Of a stretch of 64,000 bases of DNA, positions 8,788 through 16,966 are shown one piece after another. The DNA lies in contig CAZUUU010000002.1 of assembly GCA_964622685.1 (NCBI GenBank), forward strand, positions 1 to 64,000, written 5' to 3'. The first letter of the stretch is position 1. Every line of letters starts with the position of its first letter. A program made the translations under genes and the position numbers. Under the pieces are notes generated by a model. That model was not told where the DNA came from and did no database searches. It saw nothing but the letters and a program-made list of their open reading frames with translations. This DNA comes from Methylibium sp964622685 (lineage in GTDB: Bacteria; Pseudomonadota; Gammaproteobacteria; Burkholderiales; Burkholderiaceae_C).

Positions 8788-9900
8788 ATGCCCCTGCAGG
8801 ACTTCACCCCTTCCGAAGCGCTGACGCTCGGCGTCGAGCTCGAGCTCCAGCTCCTCAGCACCCACGACTTCGACCTCGCCCCGCAGGCCGAGGACCTGCT
8901 GCGCGAGACCGCCAGGCACTCCGGCGCCTGGGACATCAAGCCCGAGATCACGCGCAGCATGATCGAGATCGGCACGTCCATCCAGCGCCGCCACGCACCG
9001 CTGCGCGACGAATTGCGCGACATGCGCAACCAGCTCGTGCGCGCCGCGCGCAAGCTCAACATCTCCATCGCCGGCGGCGGCACCCACGCCTACCAGCACT
9101 GGAGCGAACAGCAGATCTTCCCCGGCGAGCGCTTCCATTACATCAGCGAGCTCTACGGCTACCTCGCCAAGCAGTTCACCGTGTTCGGCCAGCACGTGCA
9201 CGTCGGCTGCCCCGACGGCGACCAGGCGCTGTGGCTGCTGCACGCGCTCTCGCGCTACGTGCCGCACTTCATCGCGCTGAGCGCGTCGTCGCCCTACGTG
9301 CAGGGCCAGGACACCGGCTTCGATTCCGCTCGGCTCAACTCGGTTTTCGCCTTCCCGCTGTCGGGCCGCGCGCCCTTCGTGCGCAGCTGGGACGAGTTCG
9401 GCGGCTACTTCGACAAGATGACCGCCACCGGCGTCGTGCAGTCGATGAAGGACTTCTACTGGGACATCCGCCCCAAGCCCGAGTACGGGACCATCGAGCT
9501 GCGCGTCTGCGACACGCCGCTGTCGGTCGACAAGGCCGCGGCGCTGGCCTGCTACCTGCAATGCATCTGCCGCCAGCTGCGCGAGGAAAAGCCCTTCGAG
9601 CCCAGCGAGGACGACTACCTCGTCTACACCTTCAACCGCTTCCAGGCCTGCCGCTTCGGGCTGGACGGCGAGATCGTCGATCCCAAGACCAAGGCCCGCT
9701 CGCGCCTGCGCGACGACATCCTGCGCACCCTCACCCGCCTGGACGAGCACGCGCTCGACCTGGAGGCGCTGGACGCGACGCAGCTGCTGCGCGATTCGCT
9801 CTTCGAAGGCAACGACGCGCGCTGGCTGCGCAGCCAGCGCGCGTCGTCGCTGCCCTTGTCGGCGGTGGTCGAGGCGGCCGCGAAGCACTGGGTCGCCTGA
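8788..9900 (+). CDS. ybdK: YbdK-type carboxylate-amine ligase (glutamate-cysteine ligase 2 family)
   Basis: This 370-residue protein has the GCS2 fold signatures: TLGVELELQLL at the N-terminus, KPEITRSMIEIGTSI, GGGTHAYQHW, FGQHVHVGCPDG and GTIELRVCDTPLSV. These supply the ATP-, metal- and glutamate-binding residues of the gamma-glutamylcysteine-synthetase-like ligases. YbdK of E. coli has weak ligase activity in vitro; its physiological substrate is uncertain and that caution applies here. It is immediately downstream of the antiporter gene. Confidence 0.92.
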   Translation: MPLQDFTPSEALTLGVELELQLLSTHDFDLAPQAEDLLRETARHSGAWDIKPEITRSMIEIGTSIQRRHAPLRDELRDMRNQLVRAARKLNISIAGGGTHAYQHWSEQQIFPGERFHYISELYGYLAKQFTVFGQHVHVGCPDGDQALWLLHALSRYVPHFIALSASSPYVQGQDTGFDSARLNSVFAFPLSGRAPFVRSWDEFGGYFDKMTATGVVQSMKDFYWDIRPKPEYGTIELRVCDTPLSVDKAAALACYLQCICRQLREEKPFEPSEDDYLVYTFNRFQACRFGLDGEIVDPKTKARSRLRDDILRTLTRLDEHALDLEALDATQLLRDSLFEGNDARWLRSQRASSLPLSAVVEAAAKHWVA

Positions 9901-9905
9901 GCCCG

Positions 9906-9934
9906 ACCCGTTCGGGCCGAGCCTGTCGAAGCCC
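9906..9934. repeat. Single copy of the palindromic intergenic repeat
   Basis: CCGTTCGGGCCGAGCCTGTC then GAAGCCC lies between ybdK and the DUF4148 gene. It matches, with one substitution, the last unit of the tandem array at 13383-13553. These short dyad-rich sequences recur in intergenic positions in this window and can form a hairpin, possibly acting as an end-of-transcript structure for ybdK. Confidence 0.6.
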
Positions 9935-9946
9935 GCCGCCGGCAGA

Positions 9947-10465
9947 TCAATGCCGACCGAAGCGCAGGTGCACCGGCAGGTCGTTGAGCTTCGGCTCGGC
10001 CGGCGCGGTCGCGGCGGCCTTGCCGGCGCTCTCGGCCTTCTGCGGCTCCGCGGCCATCACGAAGCCGTCGCCGGCCGCCAGCCGCACGTCGCCCTGGGCC
10101 GTGTCGACGGGCGTGCCGACGAAACGCCGGCCGTTGCCGCTGCGCGTCTCGAGCCAGCCGTCCGCCCCCGGCATCCGGCGCGCGGCCGCGATCTCGCTCG
10201 CCACCGCCTGCGGGTTGCGCGCCGTGGTCGACGTGCCATGCGGGCCGACGAAACGCAGGCTGTCGCCACCGTTCACCTCGGCCCAGCCGTCGGCATGGAT
10301 GGGGTTCATGCGCCAGGCAGCCAGTTCGGCCAGCACCTGGGCGCGGGTCTTGGGGCCGTCGATGGCGGCCGGCCGGCTGCCCGGCCAGTTGTCCGCGTGG
10401 GCGGCCAGCGGGGTCAGCAGCGCGGCCCCGAGCGACAGGGAGATGAGAGCAAGGCGAGTGGACAT
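9947..10465 (-). CDS. DUF4148 secreted protein, copy 1
   Basis: This 172-residue protein has a Sec signal peptide at about residues 1-25 (LALISLSLGAALLTPLAAHA). One clear DUF4148 repeat (TRAQVLAELAAWRMNPIHAD then GWAEVNGGDSLRFVG) is followed by a second diverged repeat (NPQAVASEIAAARRMPGADG), a linker, and a C-terminus ending NDLPVHLRFGRH. DUF4148 proteins are small periplasmic proteins, abundant in Burkholderiales, without a proven role. The start at 10465 has GGAG six bases upstream. It is a paralogue of the gene at 10637-11167, sharing the leader, the repeat and the exact C-terminus. Confidence 0.85.
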   Translation of the reverse strand: MSTRLALISLSLGAALLTPLAAHADNWPGSRPAAIDGPKTRAQVLAELAAWRMNPIHADGWAEVNGGDSLRFVGPHGTSTTARNPQAVASEIAAARRMPGADGWLETRSGNGRRFVGTPVDTAQGDVRLAAGDGFVMAAEPQKAESAGKAAATAPAEPKLNDLPVHLRFGRH

Positions 10466-10509
10466 GGTGGACTCCAATGGGGTTGGGCCTCGTGGGCCGC
10501 GCCGAGAGG

Positions 10510-10534
10510 TTCAGCGTGCCGGGAACTTTAGGAA
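10510..10534 (-). promoter_or_regulatory. Conserved promoter-proximal motif of DUF4148 copy 1
   Basis: The plus-strand block TTCAGCGTG..GGGAACTTTAGGAA lies 45 bases upstream of the copy 1 start and recurs upstream of copy 2 at nearly the same distance. On the gene strand it contains TTCC-TAAAG-TTCC, two direct TTCC half-sites with a 9-base period. It is a candidate promoter or response-regulator site. Confidence 0.5.
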
Positions 10535-10636
10535 CCGGAACCCGGCGTCCGCATCACGGACCGCTCACGATTCGGGAAGGAATCCATCCCGAAAGTGTTC
10601 GCGCGAGCGGCCCGTTCGACGCAGTCACCCGCCGGC

Positions 10637-11167
10637 TCAATGGCGGCCGAAGCGCAGGTGCACCGGCAGGTCGTTGACGTTGAGCTTGGGCTCGGCCTTC
10701 ATGCCCATCGAGAAGCCCTCGCCGGCGGCCACGCGCAGGTCGCCCGACGCCGCCATCGGCGCCGCGGCCGGCTTGAACACGCCCACGTAGCGCAGGCTGT
10801 CGCCGCCGTTGACCTCGGCCCAGCCGTCGGCATGGACCGGGTTCTTCTTCCACGCGTCGAGCTCGGCGCGCACCTCGGCGCGGCTGCGGCCCGGGCCGGT
10901 GTGGCCCACGTAGCGCAGGCTGTCGCCGCCGTTGACTTCGGCCCAACCGTCGGCGTGGACCGGGTTCTTGCGCCAGGCGGCCAGTTCGGCCAGCACCTCG
11001 GCGCGGGTCTTGCCGGAGACGCCGGGCTGCTCGACGCGGACCAGCGTGTCGCCGATCAGCTGGAAGCCGTCGTGCGTCGGGATGCCCTGGGCCGACACGG
11101 CCAGGGGCGAGAGGGTGGTGACGGCGGCCGCGACGGCCAGGATCAGGGTGTTGAGGCGGAAGGACAT
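10637..11167 (-). CDS. DUF4148 secreted protein, copy 2
   Basis: This 176-residue protein has a signal peptide at about residues 1-27 (ILAVAAAVTTLSPLAVSAQG). Two nearly identical tandem DUF4148 units of about 40 residues follow, each containing AELxAWxKNPVHADGWAEVN, then a short linker and the C-terminus NDLPVHLRFGRH that is identical in copy 1. The start is preceded by GGAG at seven-base spacing in a leader almost identical to copy 1, so the pair arose by duplication including regulatory DNA. It is divergent from a two-component system that may control it. Confidence 0.87.
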   Translation of the reverse strand: MSFRLNTLILAVAAAVTTLSPLAVSAQGIPTHDGFQLIGDTLVRVEQPGVSGKTRAEVLAELAAWRKNPVHADGWAEVNGGDSLRYVGHTGPGRSRAEVRAELDAWKKNPVHADGWAEVNGGDSLRYVGVFKPAAAPMAASGDLRVAAGEGFSMGMKAEPKLNVNDLPVHLRFGRH

Positions 11168-11212
11168 GATGGACTCCTGTGGGGTTGAGGTTTCGGTTCC
11201 GCGCTGTTTCGT

Positions 11213-11237
11213 TTCAGCGTGGAGGGAACTTTAGGAA
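11213..11237. promoter_or_regulatory. Conserved motif shared by DUF4148 copy 2 and the regulator promoter
   Basis: TTCAGCGTGGAGGGAACTTT followed by AGGAA matches the copy 1 motif at 10510-10534 (22 of 25 positions by eye). It is 46 bases upstream of DUF4148 copy 2 and about 100 bases upstream of the divergent response-regulator gene. The direct TTCC-N5-TTCC arrangement on the minus strand is compatible with an OmpR-family dimer site, which would allow autoregulation and control of both DUF4148 genes. Confidence 0.5.
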
Positions 11238-11335
11238 TCGACCCCCGACGCGAAGCGCACCGTCCGATTACGTTTGTGCAAGGAAAGCCACCCCCCGGCC
11301 GACTGCAGGGCACGCGACACGAACGGGAGACGGCG

Positions 11336-12010
11336 ATGCGACTGCTGGTGGTGGAAGACGAGCCCAAGCTGGCCGAGTACCTGCGCAAGGGCCTCAGCGA
11401 GAACGGCTACATCGTGGACGTGGCGCACGACGGCATCGACGGCCGCCACCTCGGCACCGAGGGCCACTACGACCTGCTGGTGCTCGACGTCATGCTGCCG
11501 GGCATCGACGGCTTCGGCGTGCTGGACGCGGTGCGCCAGGTGAAGGACACGCCGGTGCTGATGCTCACCGCGCGCGACAAGGTCGAGGACCGCGTGCGCG
11601 GCCTGCAGGGCGGCGCCGACGACTACCTCATCAAGCCCTTCTCCTTCTCGGAGCTGCTGGCCCGCGTGCAGGCGCTGCTGCGCCGCGGCCGCGGGCATCA
11701 GGACAGCAGCACGCTGCAGCTCGGTGAGCTGGAGCTCGACCTCCTCAAGCGCAAGGCCAGCCGCGCCTCGCAGCGCCTGGACCTCACGGCCAAGGAGTTC
11801 GCGCTGCTGAGCCTGCTGCTGCAGCGCCAGGGCCAGGTGCTGTCGCGCACCGTGCTGGCCGAGCAGGTCTGGGACATGAACTTCGACAGCGACACCAACG
11901 TCGTCGAGGTCGCCGTGCGCCGCCTGCGCAGCAAGCTCGACGACCCCTACCCCACCAAGCTGCTGCACACCGTGCGCGGCATGGGCTACGTGCTGGAGCA
12001 GCGCGCGTGA
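11336..12010 (+). CDS. OmpR-family response regulator (CusR/IrlR-like)
   Basis: This 224-residue protein has a receiver domain at about residues 1-115: acidic pocket VVEDE, phospho-acceptor Asp in LLVLDVMLPG, switch Thr in MLTAR and Lys in YLIKPFSF. The winged-helix DNA-binding domain at about 128-222 contains LDLTAKEFALL, VAVRRLRSKLDD and the VRGMGYVLE C-terminus. Sequence style is that of the heavy-metal/stress CusR-IrlR group. GGGAGA lies six bases before the ATG; longer in-frame starts are unconvincing. It overlaps the kinase gene by four bases (GTGA). Confidence 0.93.
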   Translation: MRLLVVEDEPKLAEYLRKGLSENGYIVDVAHDGIDGRHLGTEGHYDLLVLDVMLPGIDGFGVLDAVRQVKDTPVLMLTARDKVEDRVRGLQGGADDYLIKPFSFSELLARVQALLRRGRGHQDSSTLQLGELELDLLKRKASRASQRLDLTAKEFALLSLLLQRQGQVLSRTVLAEQVWDMNFDSDTNVVEVAVRRLRSKLDDPYPTKLLHTVRGMGYVLEQRA

Positions 12011-13377
12011 GTCTGCTGGCCGACCCGCGCCGCTCCATCGTCGTCCGGCTCACGCTGACGCTGGCGGCGATCGCGGTCGTGGTGTTCGGCGCGGCCGGCA
12101 CGGCGCTGTACTGGACGCTCGAGCGCGAGCTGATGCGCGTCGAGTTCGACGAGGTGCAGGGCAAGCTCGAGCAGGTGCAGCAGATGCTGGCCGACAGCCC
12201 CACCGGCGTCGACGACGCCTTCCGCGCGCGGCTCGAAGGCGTGCTGGCCGGCCACGGCAACCTGCTGGTCGCCATCCGCTCGCGCGAGGGCGGGCTGCTG
12301 TTCAGCAACTCCGACGACCCGCTGCTGGCCGTCAATGCGGCCACGCCGTCGATGTTCACCCTGCAGAACGGCAGCGCTACCGCCGGCTGCAAGGTCGAGA
12401 TCCGCGACGCCGGCCCGGCGCAGGGCGCGCAGGTCACCGTGGCGCTGGGCAGCAGCATGCGCGGCAGCGTGCTGCGCATGTACCGCAGCACCATCGCCTG
12501 GATCTGCGCGGCCGGCTTCGCCGCCACGCTGCTGCTGGCGGCATGGGCCACGCGACGGGGCTTCGGGCCGGTGCGCGCGCTGGCGGCGCAGGCCGCGCGC
12601 ATCACACCCGAATCGCTGTCGCTGCGCCTGCCCGAGGCCGGCGAGGACCAGGAACTGCAGGCCCTGGCCGGCTCCTTCAACCTGGCGCTCGACCGGCTGC
12701 AGCAGGCCTACACGCGGCTGGAAGGCTTCAACGCCGACGTGGCCCACGAGCTGCGCACGCCGCTGGCCACGCTGATCAGCGGCATCGAGGTCACGCTGGC
12801 GCACGAGCGGCCGAAGGACGAGCTGCTGCAACTGCACGCCTCCAACCTGGAAGTGCTGGAACGCCTGCGCGCCATCGTCAACGACATGCTCTTCCTGGCC
12901 CGCGCCGACAACGGCGAGCAGGCCGCCGACCGCCAGGAGGTGTCGCTCGCCGACGAAGCCGGCAAGGTGGTGGAGTTCTACGACGGCCTGATCCAGCAGG
13001 CCGGCGCGCGCGTGGTGCTGCGCGGCGATGCGCGCGTGCGCTGCAACCCGGGCCTGGTGCGGCGCGCCGTGTCCAACCTGCTGTCGAACGCGCTCAAGTA
13101 TTCGGGCGACGCCGCGGCGCAGCCCATCGCCATCCGCATCGCCGACGGGCGGGCCGACGCCTCGCTCGTCGTCACCAACCACGGCGCCACGATCCCGGCC
13201 GAGACGCTGCCTCGGCTCTTCGACCGCTTCTACCGCGGCGAGGCCGCGCGCGGCCGCAGCGAAAGCCACGGCCTGGGCCTGGCCATCGTGCGCGCCGTCG
13301 CCACCATGCACGGCGGCAGCGCCAGCGCCTGGTCGCAGGACGGCGTCACCGAGGTGGGGTTCCGCCTCGCCAAGTGA
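12007..13377 (+). CDS. Heavy-metal-type sensor histidine kinase
   Basis: This 456-residue protein starts at a GTG that overlaps the regulator stop. It has a first transmembrane helix at about residues 14-36, a periplasmic sensor of about 120 residues, a second helix at about 160-180, then HAMP, an H-box with the phospho-acceptor His in FNADVAHELRTPLATL, the N-box SNLLSNALKYSGD, and a G-box ESHGLGLAIVRAV. Domain order and size fit CusS/IrlS-type kinases. The periplasmic region has no recognisable metal-binding His cluster, so the signal is not assigned. Confidence 0.93.
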   Translation: MSLLADPRRSIVVRLTLTLAAIAVVVFGAAGTALYWTLERELMRVEFDEVQGKLEQVQQMLADSPTGVDDAFRARLEGVLAGHGNLLVAIRSREGGLLFSNSDDPLLAVNAATPSMFTLQNGSATAGCKVEIRDAGPAQGAQVTVALGSSMRGSVLRMYRSTIAWICAAGFAATLLLAAWATRRGFGPVRALAAQAARITPESLSLRLPEAGEDQELQALAGSFNLALDRLQQAYTRLEGFNADVAHELRTPLATLISGIEVTLAHERPKDELLQLHASNLEVLERLRAIVNDMLFLARADNGEQAADRQEVSLADEAGKVVEFYDGLIQQAGARVVLRGDARVRCNPGLVRRAVSNLLSNALKYSGDAAAQPIAIRIADGRADASLVVTNHGATIPAETLPRLFDRFYRGEAARGRSESHGLGLAIVRAVATMHGGSASAWSQDGVTEVGFRLAK

Positions 13378-13382
13378 CCCGG

Positions 13383-13553
13383 CCCCGTTCGGGCTGAGCC
13401 TGCCCTTCGACAAGCTCAGGGCGATCGGGGTCAACCATTCGGGCTGAGCCAACCCCGTTCGGGCTGAGCCTGCCCTTCGACAAGCTCAGGGCGATCGGGG
13501 ATCAACCGTTCGGGCTGAGCCAACCCCGTTCGGGCTGAGCCTGTCGAAGCCCC
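13383..13553. repeat. Tandem palindromic intergenic repeat (about 70-bp unit)
   Basis: Two nearly identical units with a 70-71 base period start at 13383 and 13453, plus a third partial unit at about 13524. Each has CCCCGTTCGGGCTGAGCCTG, then CCCTTCGACAAGCTCAGGGC and GATCGGGG. The halves GGCTGAGCCTGTCGAAG and CTTCGACAAGCTCAGGGC are near reverse complements, so each unit can fold into a hairpin. This family of CTTCGACAAGCTCAG elements is known from intergenic regions of many GC-rich proteobacteria. It lies between the kinase stop and the sigma-54 activator. Confidence 0.85.
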
Positions 13554-13640
13554 CGCCCACAGCCGCCCTGCTAGAGTGACCCGCACCCGGGATCAGGTGC
13601 CGCTCGAGCACCCCGCGCCACGGGCCCGCAGGAGACCAGC

Positions 13641-15686
13641 ATGCCCATGCAACCGCCGCAGCAGCGGCAACAGCAGCGCGAGCACATCGCGACCGTCATG
13701 CAGGTGGCCGAGGCCGGCCTGGCCGCGCAGGCCGCGCGGGCGCACGACGAGGTCATCCGCCGCTCCTGGGCGCGCTGCGTGCACGAGCACCGCCTCGACC
13801 CCACGCGCATGCAGGAGGCCGTGATCCTGCCCAGCCACCAGCTGCGCGAGCACCAGGACCGCATCGACGACTTCCTGCACATCGCCCGCCACGGGCTGGA
13901 GACGCTGTACCAGCAGGTGGCCGGCCTGGGCTACTGCGTGCTGCTGACCGACGCGCGCGGCGTCACCGTCGACTTCATCGGCGACCTGCAGTTGGACAGC
14001 AGCCTGCGCAAGGCCGGCCTCTACCTGGGCGCCGACTGGAGCGAGCAGCACGCCGGCACCTGCGGCGTGGGCACCTGCATCAGCACCGGCGAATCGCTGA
14101 CCGTGCACCTGGACGACCACTTCGACGCCACCCACATCCCGCTGACCTGCACCACCGCGCCGGTCTACGACGCGCTGGGCCAGCTCAACGCCGTGCTCGA
14201 CATCAGCCAGCTCAGCAGCGCCCAGCCCAAGGCCAGCCAGCACCTGGCGCTGCAACTGGTGCGCACCTACGCCCAGCACATCGAGAACGCCAGCTTCCTG
14301 CACACCCACCGCCACGCCTGGATCCTGCGGCTGAGCGCGGCGCCCGCCTTCCTGGACGTGAACCCCGACTACCTGCTGGCGCTGGACGATGCCGGCCGCG
14401 TGATCGGCCACAACCGCCGCGCGCAGCTGCTGCTGGAGGCGCAGTGGAAGCACATCGGCGTCGGCTCCGTCCTCGGCCTGCCCTTCGAGCGCCTGTTCAA
14501 CGCCACGCTGGCCGACCTGGGCCGCTACACGCTGACGCGCGCCAGCGACCAGCGCGCCATCACCCTGGCCAGCAGCGGCCGCGTGCTCTTCATGCTGGCC
14601 AGCCCGCCGCCGCGGCGCGACAACGCATCGTCGTCATTCACCGCGGCGCCGCAGCAGGGCCCGGCCCACGGCAGCAACAGCAACAGCAGCGAACGCAAGA
14701 TCCCCAAGCCGCTGACGGCACTGTCGGGCGGCGACCCGGCGCTGGACCGGCAGATCGAGCGCGCGGCCAAGCTCGTCAACAGTCCCGTCAGCGTGCTGCT
14801 GACCGGCGAGACGGGCACCGGCAAGGAATACTTCGCCAAGGCCCTGCACCAGGCCAGCGAGCGCCGCGGGCGGCCCTTCGTGGCCGTCAACTGCGCGGCC
14901 ATCCCGGAGACGCTGATCGAGAGCGAGCTCTTCGGCCACCTGCCCGGCAGCTTCTCCGGGGCCGGGCCCAAGGCCAAGAAGGGCCTGATCCAGGAGGCCG
15001 ACGGCGGCACCCTCTTCCTCGACGAAATCGGCGACATGCCGCGCGACCTGCAGGCCCGCCTGCTGCGCGTGCTGGCCGAGCGCGAGGTGCTGCCGATCGG
15101 CGCGACCAAACCCACGCCCGTGAACATCCGCGTCATCGCCGCGACGCACTGCGACCTGGAGCAACTGGTGCGCGAGCGGCGCTTTCGCGACGACCTGTAC
15201 TACCGCCTCAACGGCGCTCACCTCGTGCTGCCGCCGCTGCGCGAGCGGCGGGACCTGGCGTGGCTGATACAGCGGATGCTGGGCGAGTGCGCCAAGGCGG
15301 CGGGCCGGAGCGAGGCGCCGCGGCTGTCGAGCGAGGTGAGCGAGCGGCTGCATGCGCATGCGTGGCCGGGGAACCTGAGGGAGCTGCGGAATGTGATCGA
15401 GTTTGCGTGTGCGGTTTGCTGCAATGACAGCATCGGCCTCGGCGATCTGCCCGACGGGCTGACGGCAACGGAGCCGGCCGTACCGCCGGCCGTCGCACCG
15501 ACCAAGCCCGCCAATGCCAACACTGGCGCCGACCCCGCGGCACGCCTGCTCGAGGCCTTGCGGGCCAGCCGCGGCAACGTCAGCGCCGCGGCGCGCTCAC
15601 TCGGCATCTCGCGCATGACGATGTACCGCCACATGAGGCAGGCGGGCATCGCAACGCCACCGCGCTGGGACGGCCAGCCGCACTGA
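13641..15686 (+). CDS. Sigma-54-dependent activator, AcoR-like
   Basis: This 681-residue protein has an N-terminal AcoR-type region with a GAF-like sensor at about residues 80-210, then a PAS-like segment (PDYLLALDDAGRVIGHNRRA). The AAA+ domain at about 350-590 has Walker A GETGTGKE, Walker B GGTLFLDEIGD and an Arg-finger region. The C-terminal Fis-type HTH is GNVSAAARSLGISRMTMYRH. The sigma-54 contact loop reads GSFSGA instead of the canonical GAFTGA. GGAG lies six bases before the ATG. A -24/-12 promoter precedes the flavin monooxygenase gene 2.2 kb downstream, which makes that gene the likely target. Confidence 0.92.
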   Translation: MPMQPPQQRQQQREHIATVMQVAEAGLAAQAARAHDEVIRRSWARCVHEHRLDPTRMQEAVILPSHQLREHQDRIDDFLHIARHGLETLYQQVAGLGYCVLLTDARGVTVDFIGDLQLDSSLRKAGLYLGADWSEQHAGTCGVGTCISTGESLTVHLDDHFDATHIPLTCTTAPVYDALGQLNAVLDISQLSSAQPKASQHLALQLVRTYAQHIENASFLHTHRHAWILRLSAAPAFLDVNPDYLLALDDAGRVIGHNRRAQLLLEAQWKHIGVGSVLGLPFERLFNATLADLGRYTLTRASDQRAITLASSGRVLFMLASPPPRRDNASSSFTAAPQQGPAHGSNSNSSERKIPKPLTALSGGDPALDRQIERAAKLVNSPVSVLLTGETGTGKEYFAKALHQASERRGRPFVAVNCAAIPETLIESELFGHLPGSFSGAGPKAKKGLIQEADGGTLFLDEIGDMPRDLQARLLRVLAEREVLPIGATKPTPVNIRVIAATHCDLEQLVRERRFRDDLYYRLNGAHLVLPPLRERRDLAWLIQRMLGECAKAAGRSEAPRLSSEVSERLHAHAWPGNLRELRNVIEFACAVCCNDSIGLGDLPDGLTATEPAVPPAVAPTKPANANTGADPAARLLEALRASRGNVSAAARSLGISRMTMYRHMRQAGIATPPRWDGQPH

Positions 15687-15766
15687 CACCGGTGCGGACT
15701 GCCAGCTTCCGGCGCGTCCGCGTGAGCGCGATCGAGGGGTGGCCGGGCGCCGAGAGCCGCGCAGCT

Positions 15767-16552
15767 TCAGTCGTTGAACGAATGCCAGAGCGCTGTGTCG
15801 ATGAACCACGGCGGCAGCGTCGCCGCCTCGATCTCCATCTCGTGGCCGTCGACGACCTGGACCAACAGCTTGTGCCGCGACCCCGAGTTGTCGAAGACGT
15901 AGGCACGGTGGGCCACGCCGCAGGCTTCGGTCATCAGGCCGATCGACCGCACGTAGCGCTCACGGACCTTCCTGGCGGGTACGGGATGCCCTCCTTGCCG
16001 GACACGGCGCCGCACCCGGTCCACGTTGATCGCTGGGTCATCGGTAGCCACGAAGTAGAGGTAGACGCGGTAACCCCGTTGCCGCGCCTCCTTCATGAAG
16101 TCCACCTTGTCGCGCGAGGACATCACGGTCTCGAAGGTGAAGGTTCGTCCTTCGTCGAGCAACTCTCGCCGTATGGCGTCGGCCAGCACCGAAGCGAGAT
16201 AGGAGTCGTAGGGCGCCGGCACGCGCAGCTGCAGTGACGCGTCGATCGTCATCCGGCCCAGCAGCGAATGCAGGCCGATCGACTTCGCGAAGATCGAACT
16301 CCGGATGTGCCCTTCCATCCGGGCGAGCACATCCGCGGGCTCGCCGATGATCTGCAGGCTGGCCAGATCGAGCGCGCCGTCGTTGTCGCGCAGGGCTCGC
16401 TCGATCTCGTCGGCGTTCACGAAGATGCCGATCCACTCGGGCTTGAGTTCGTTCTTGATGGTGCTCTTGCCCGATCCGTTGGGACCGGCCAGAACCCTCA
16501 GCCGCGGCTGGGCGGCCTTGCTGCCGTCAGACCGCGGCTTCTTGCTTGGCAC
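15767..16552 (-). CDS. Zeta-toxin-like P-loop kinase
   Basis: This 261-residue protein has Walker A VLAGPNGSGKST near residue 22, IFVNADEIERAL at the position of the zeta-toxin substrate-binding Asp, and GRTFTFETVMSS with the conserved Glu. A long C-terminal helical lid contains several Arg residues (VDRVRRRVRQGGHPVPARKV). Zeta/PezT toxins phosphorylate UDP-N-acetylglucosamine and block wall synthesis; whether this branch uses that substrate is unknown. It overlaps the small upstream gene by 26 bases, the usual compact antitoxin-toxin layout. Confidence 0.85.
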   Translation of the reverse strand: MPSKKPRSDGSKAAQPRLRVLAGPNGSGKSTIKNELKPEWIGIFVNADEIERALRDNDGALDLASLQIIGEPADVLARMEGHIRSSIFAKSIGLHSLLGRMTIDASLQLRVPAPYDSYLASVLADAIRRELLDEGRTFTFETVMSSRDKVDFMKEARQRGYRVYLYFVATDDPAINVDRVRRRVRQGGHPVPARKVRERYVRSIGLMTEACGVAHRAYVFDNSGSRHKLLVQVVDGHEMEIEAATLPPWFIDTALWHSFND

Positions 16553-16790
16553 GCTTGAGTACGAGCCCGACCTTGACGCGCTTGCCCGGCTTCAGCGCCT
16601 TGATGACGGTCGACGTCCCGTCGGCCTTGCGCTCGACCACGGCGCCTGCACTCGTCTTGACGACCACGGCGCCGGTCATCGCCAAGGCCTGCTTGTAGGC
16701 AGCATGGCCCGACTTGGCCGCCAGTCCGGGAATGCGCCGTTCCGCGGCCAGCATCGCTGCTTCGGTGAGTTCGGGGCTGCGGCGTGGCAT
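16527..16790 (-). CDS. Small partner of the zeta-like toxin (putative antitoxin)
   Basis: This 87-residue protein is basic and Ala/Lys-rich, with a predicted N-terminal helix (LTEAAMLAAERRI) and a beta-rich C-terminal half ending KVGLVLKRAKQEAAV. I do not recognise a named family and it is not the classical epsilon antitoxin fold. It precedes and overlaps the toxin gene by 26 bases on the same strand, so the assignment rests on position and size. Confidence 0.7.
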   Translation of the reverse strand: MPRRSPELTEAAMLAAERRIPGLAAKSGHAAYKQALAMTGAVVVKTSAGAVVERKADGTSTVIKALKPGKRVKVGLVLKRAKQEAAV

Positions 16791-16966
16791 GTCAGGACTT
16801 GCTTGTGGAACAAATGCAGTCTAGCAGGAGCAGAGAGGCGCCAGGCGCACGCCGCCGACGGCCGAAGGGGCGTTCGGCACGCATCACCTGCCTGGGCCGG
16901 CGGGGCTTGCTTGGCGGCTTGCGTCGCAATGGGGTCGCCCAAAAGCGCATCTCTTCGGTAGCCCCC

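Noticed and set aside
7357..9888. Upstream extension of the htpG frame
   Set aside because: HtpG has its normal start at 7356; the extension is antisense to the antiporter and ligase genes.
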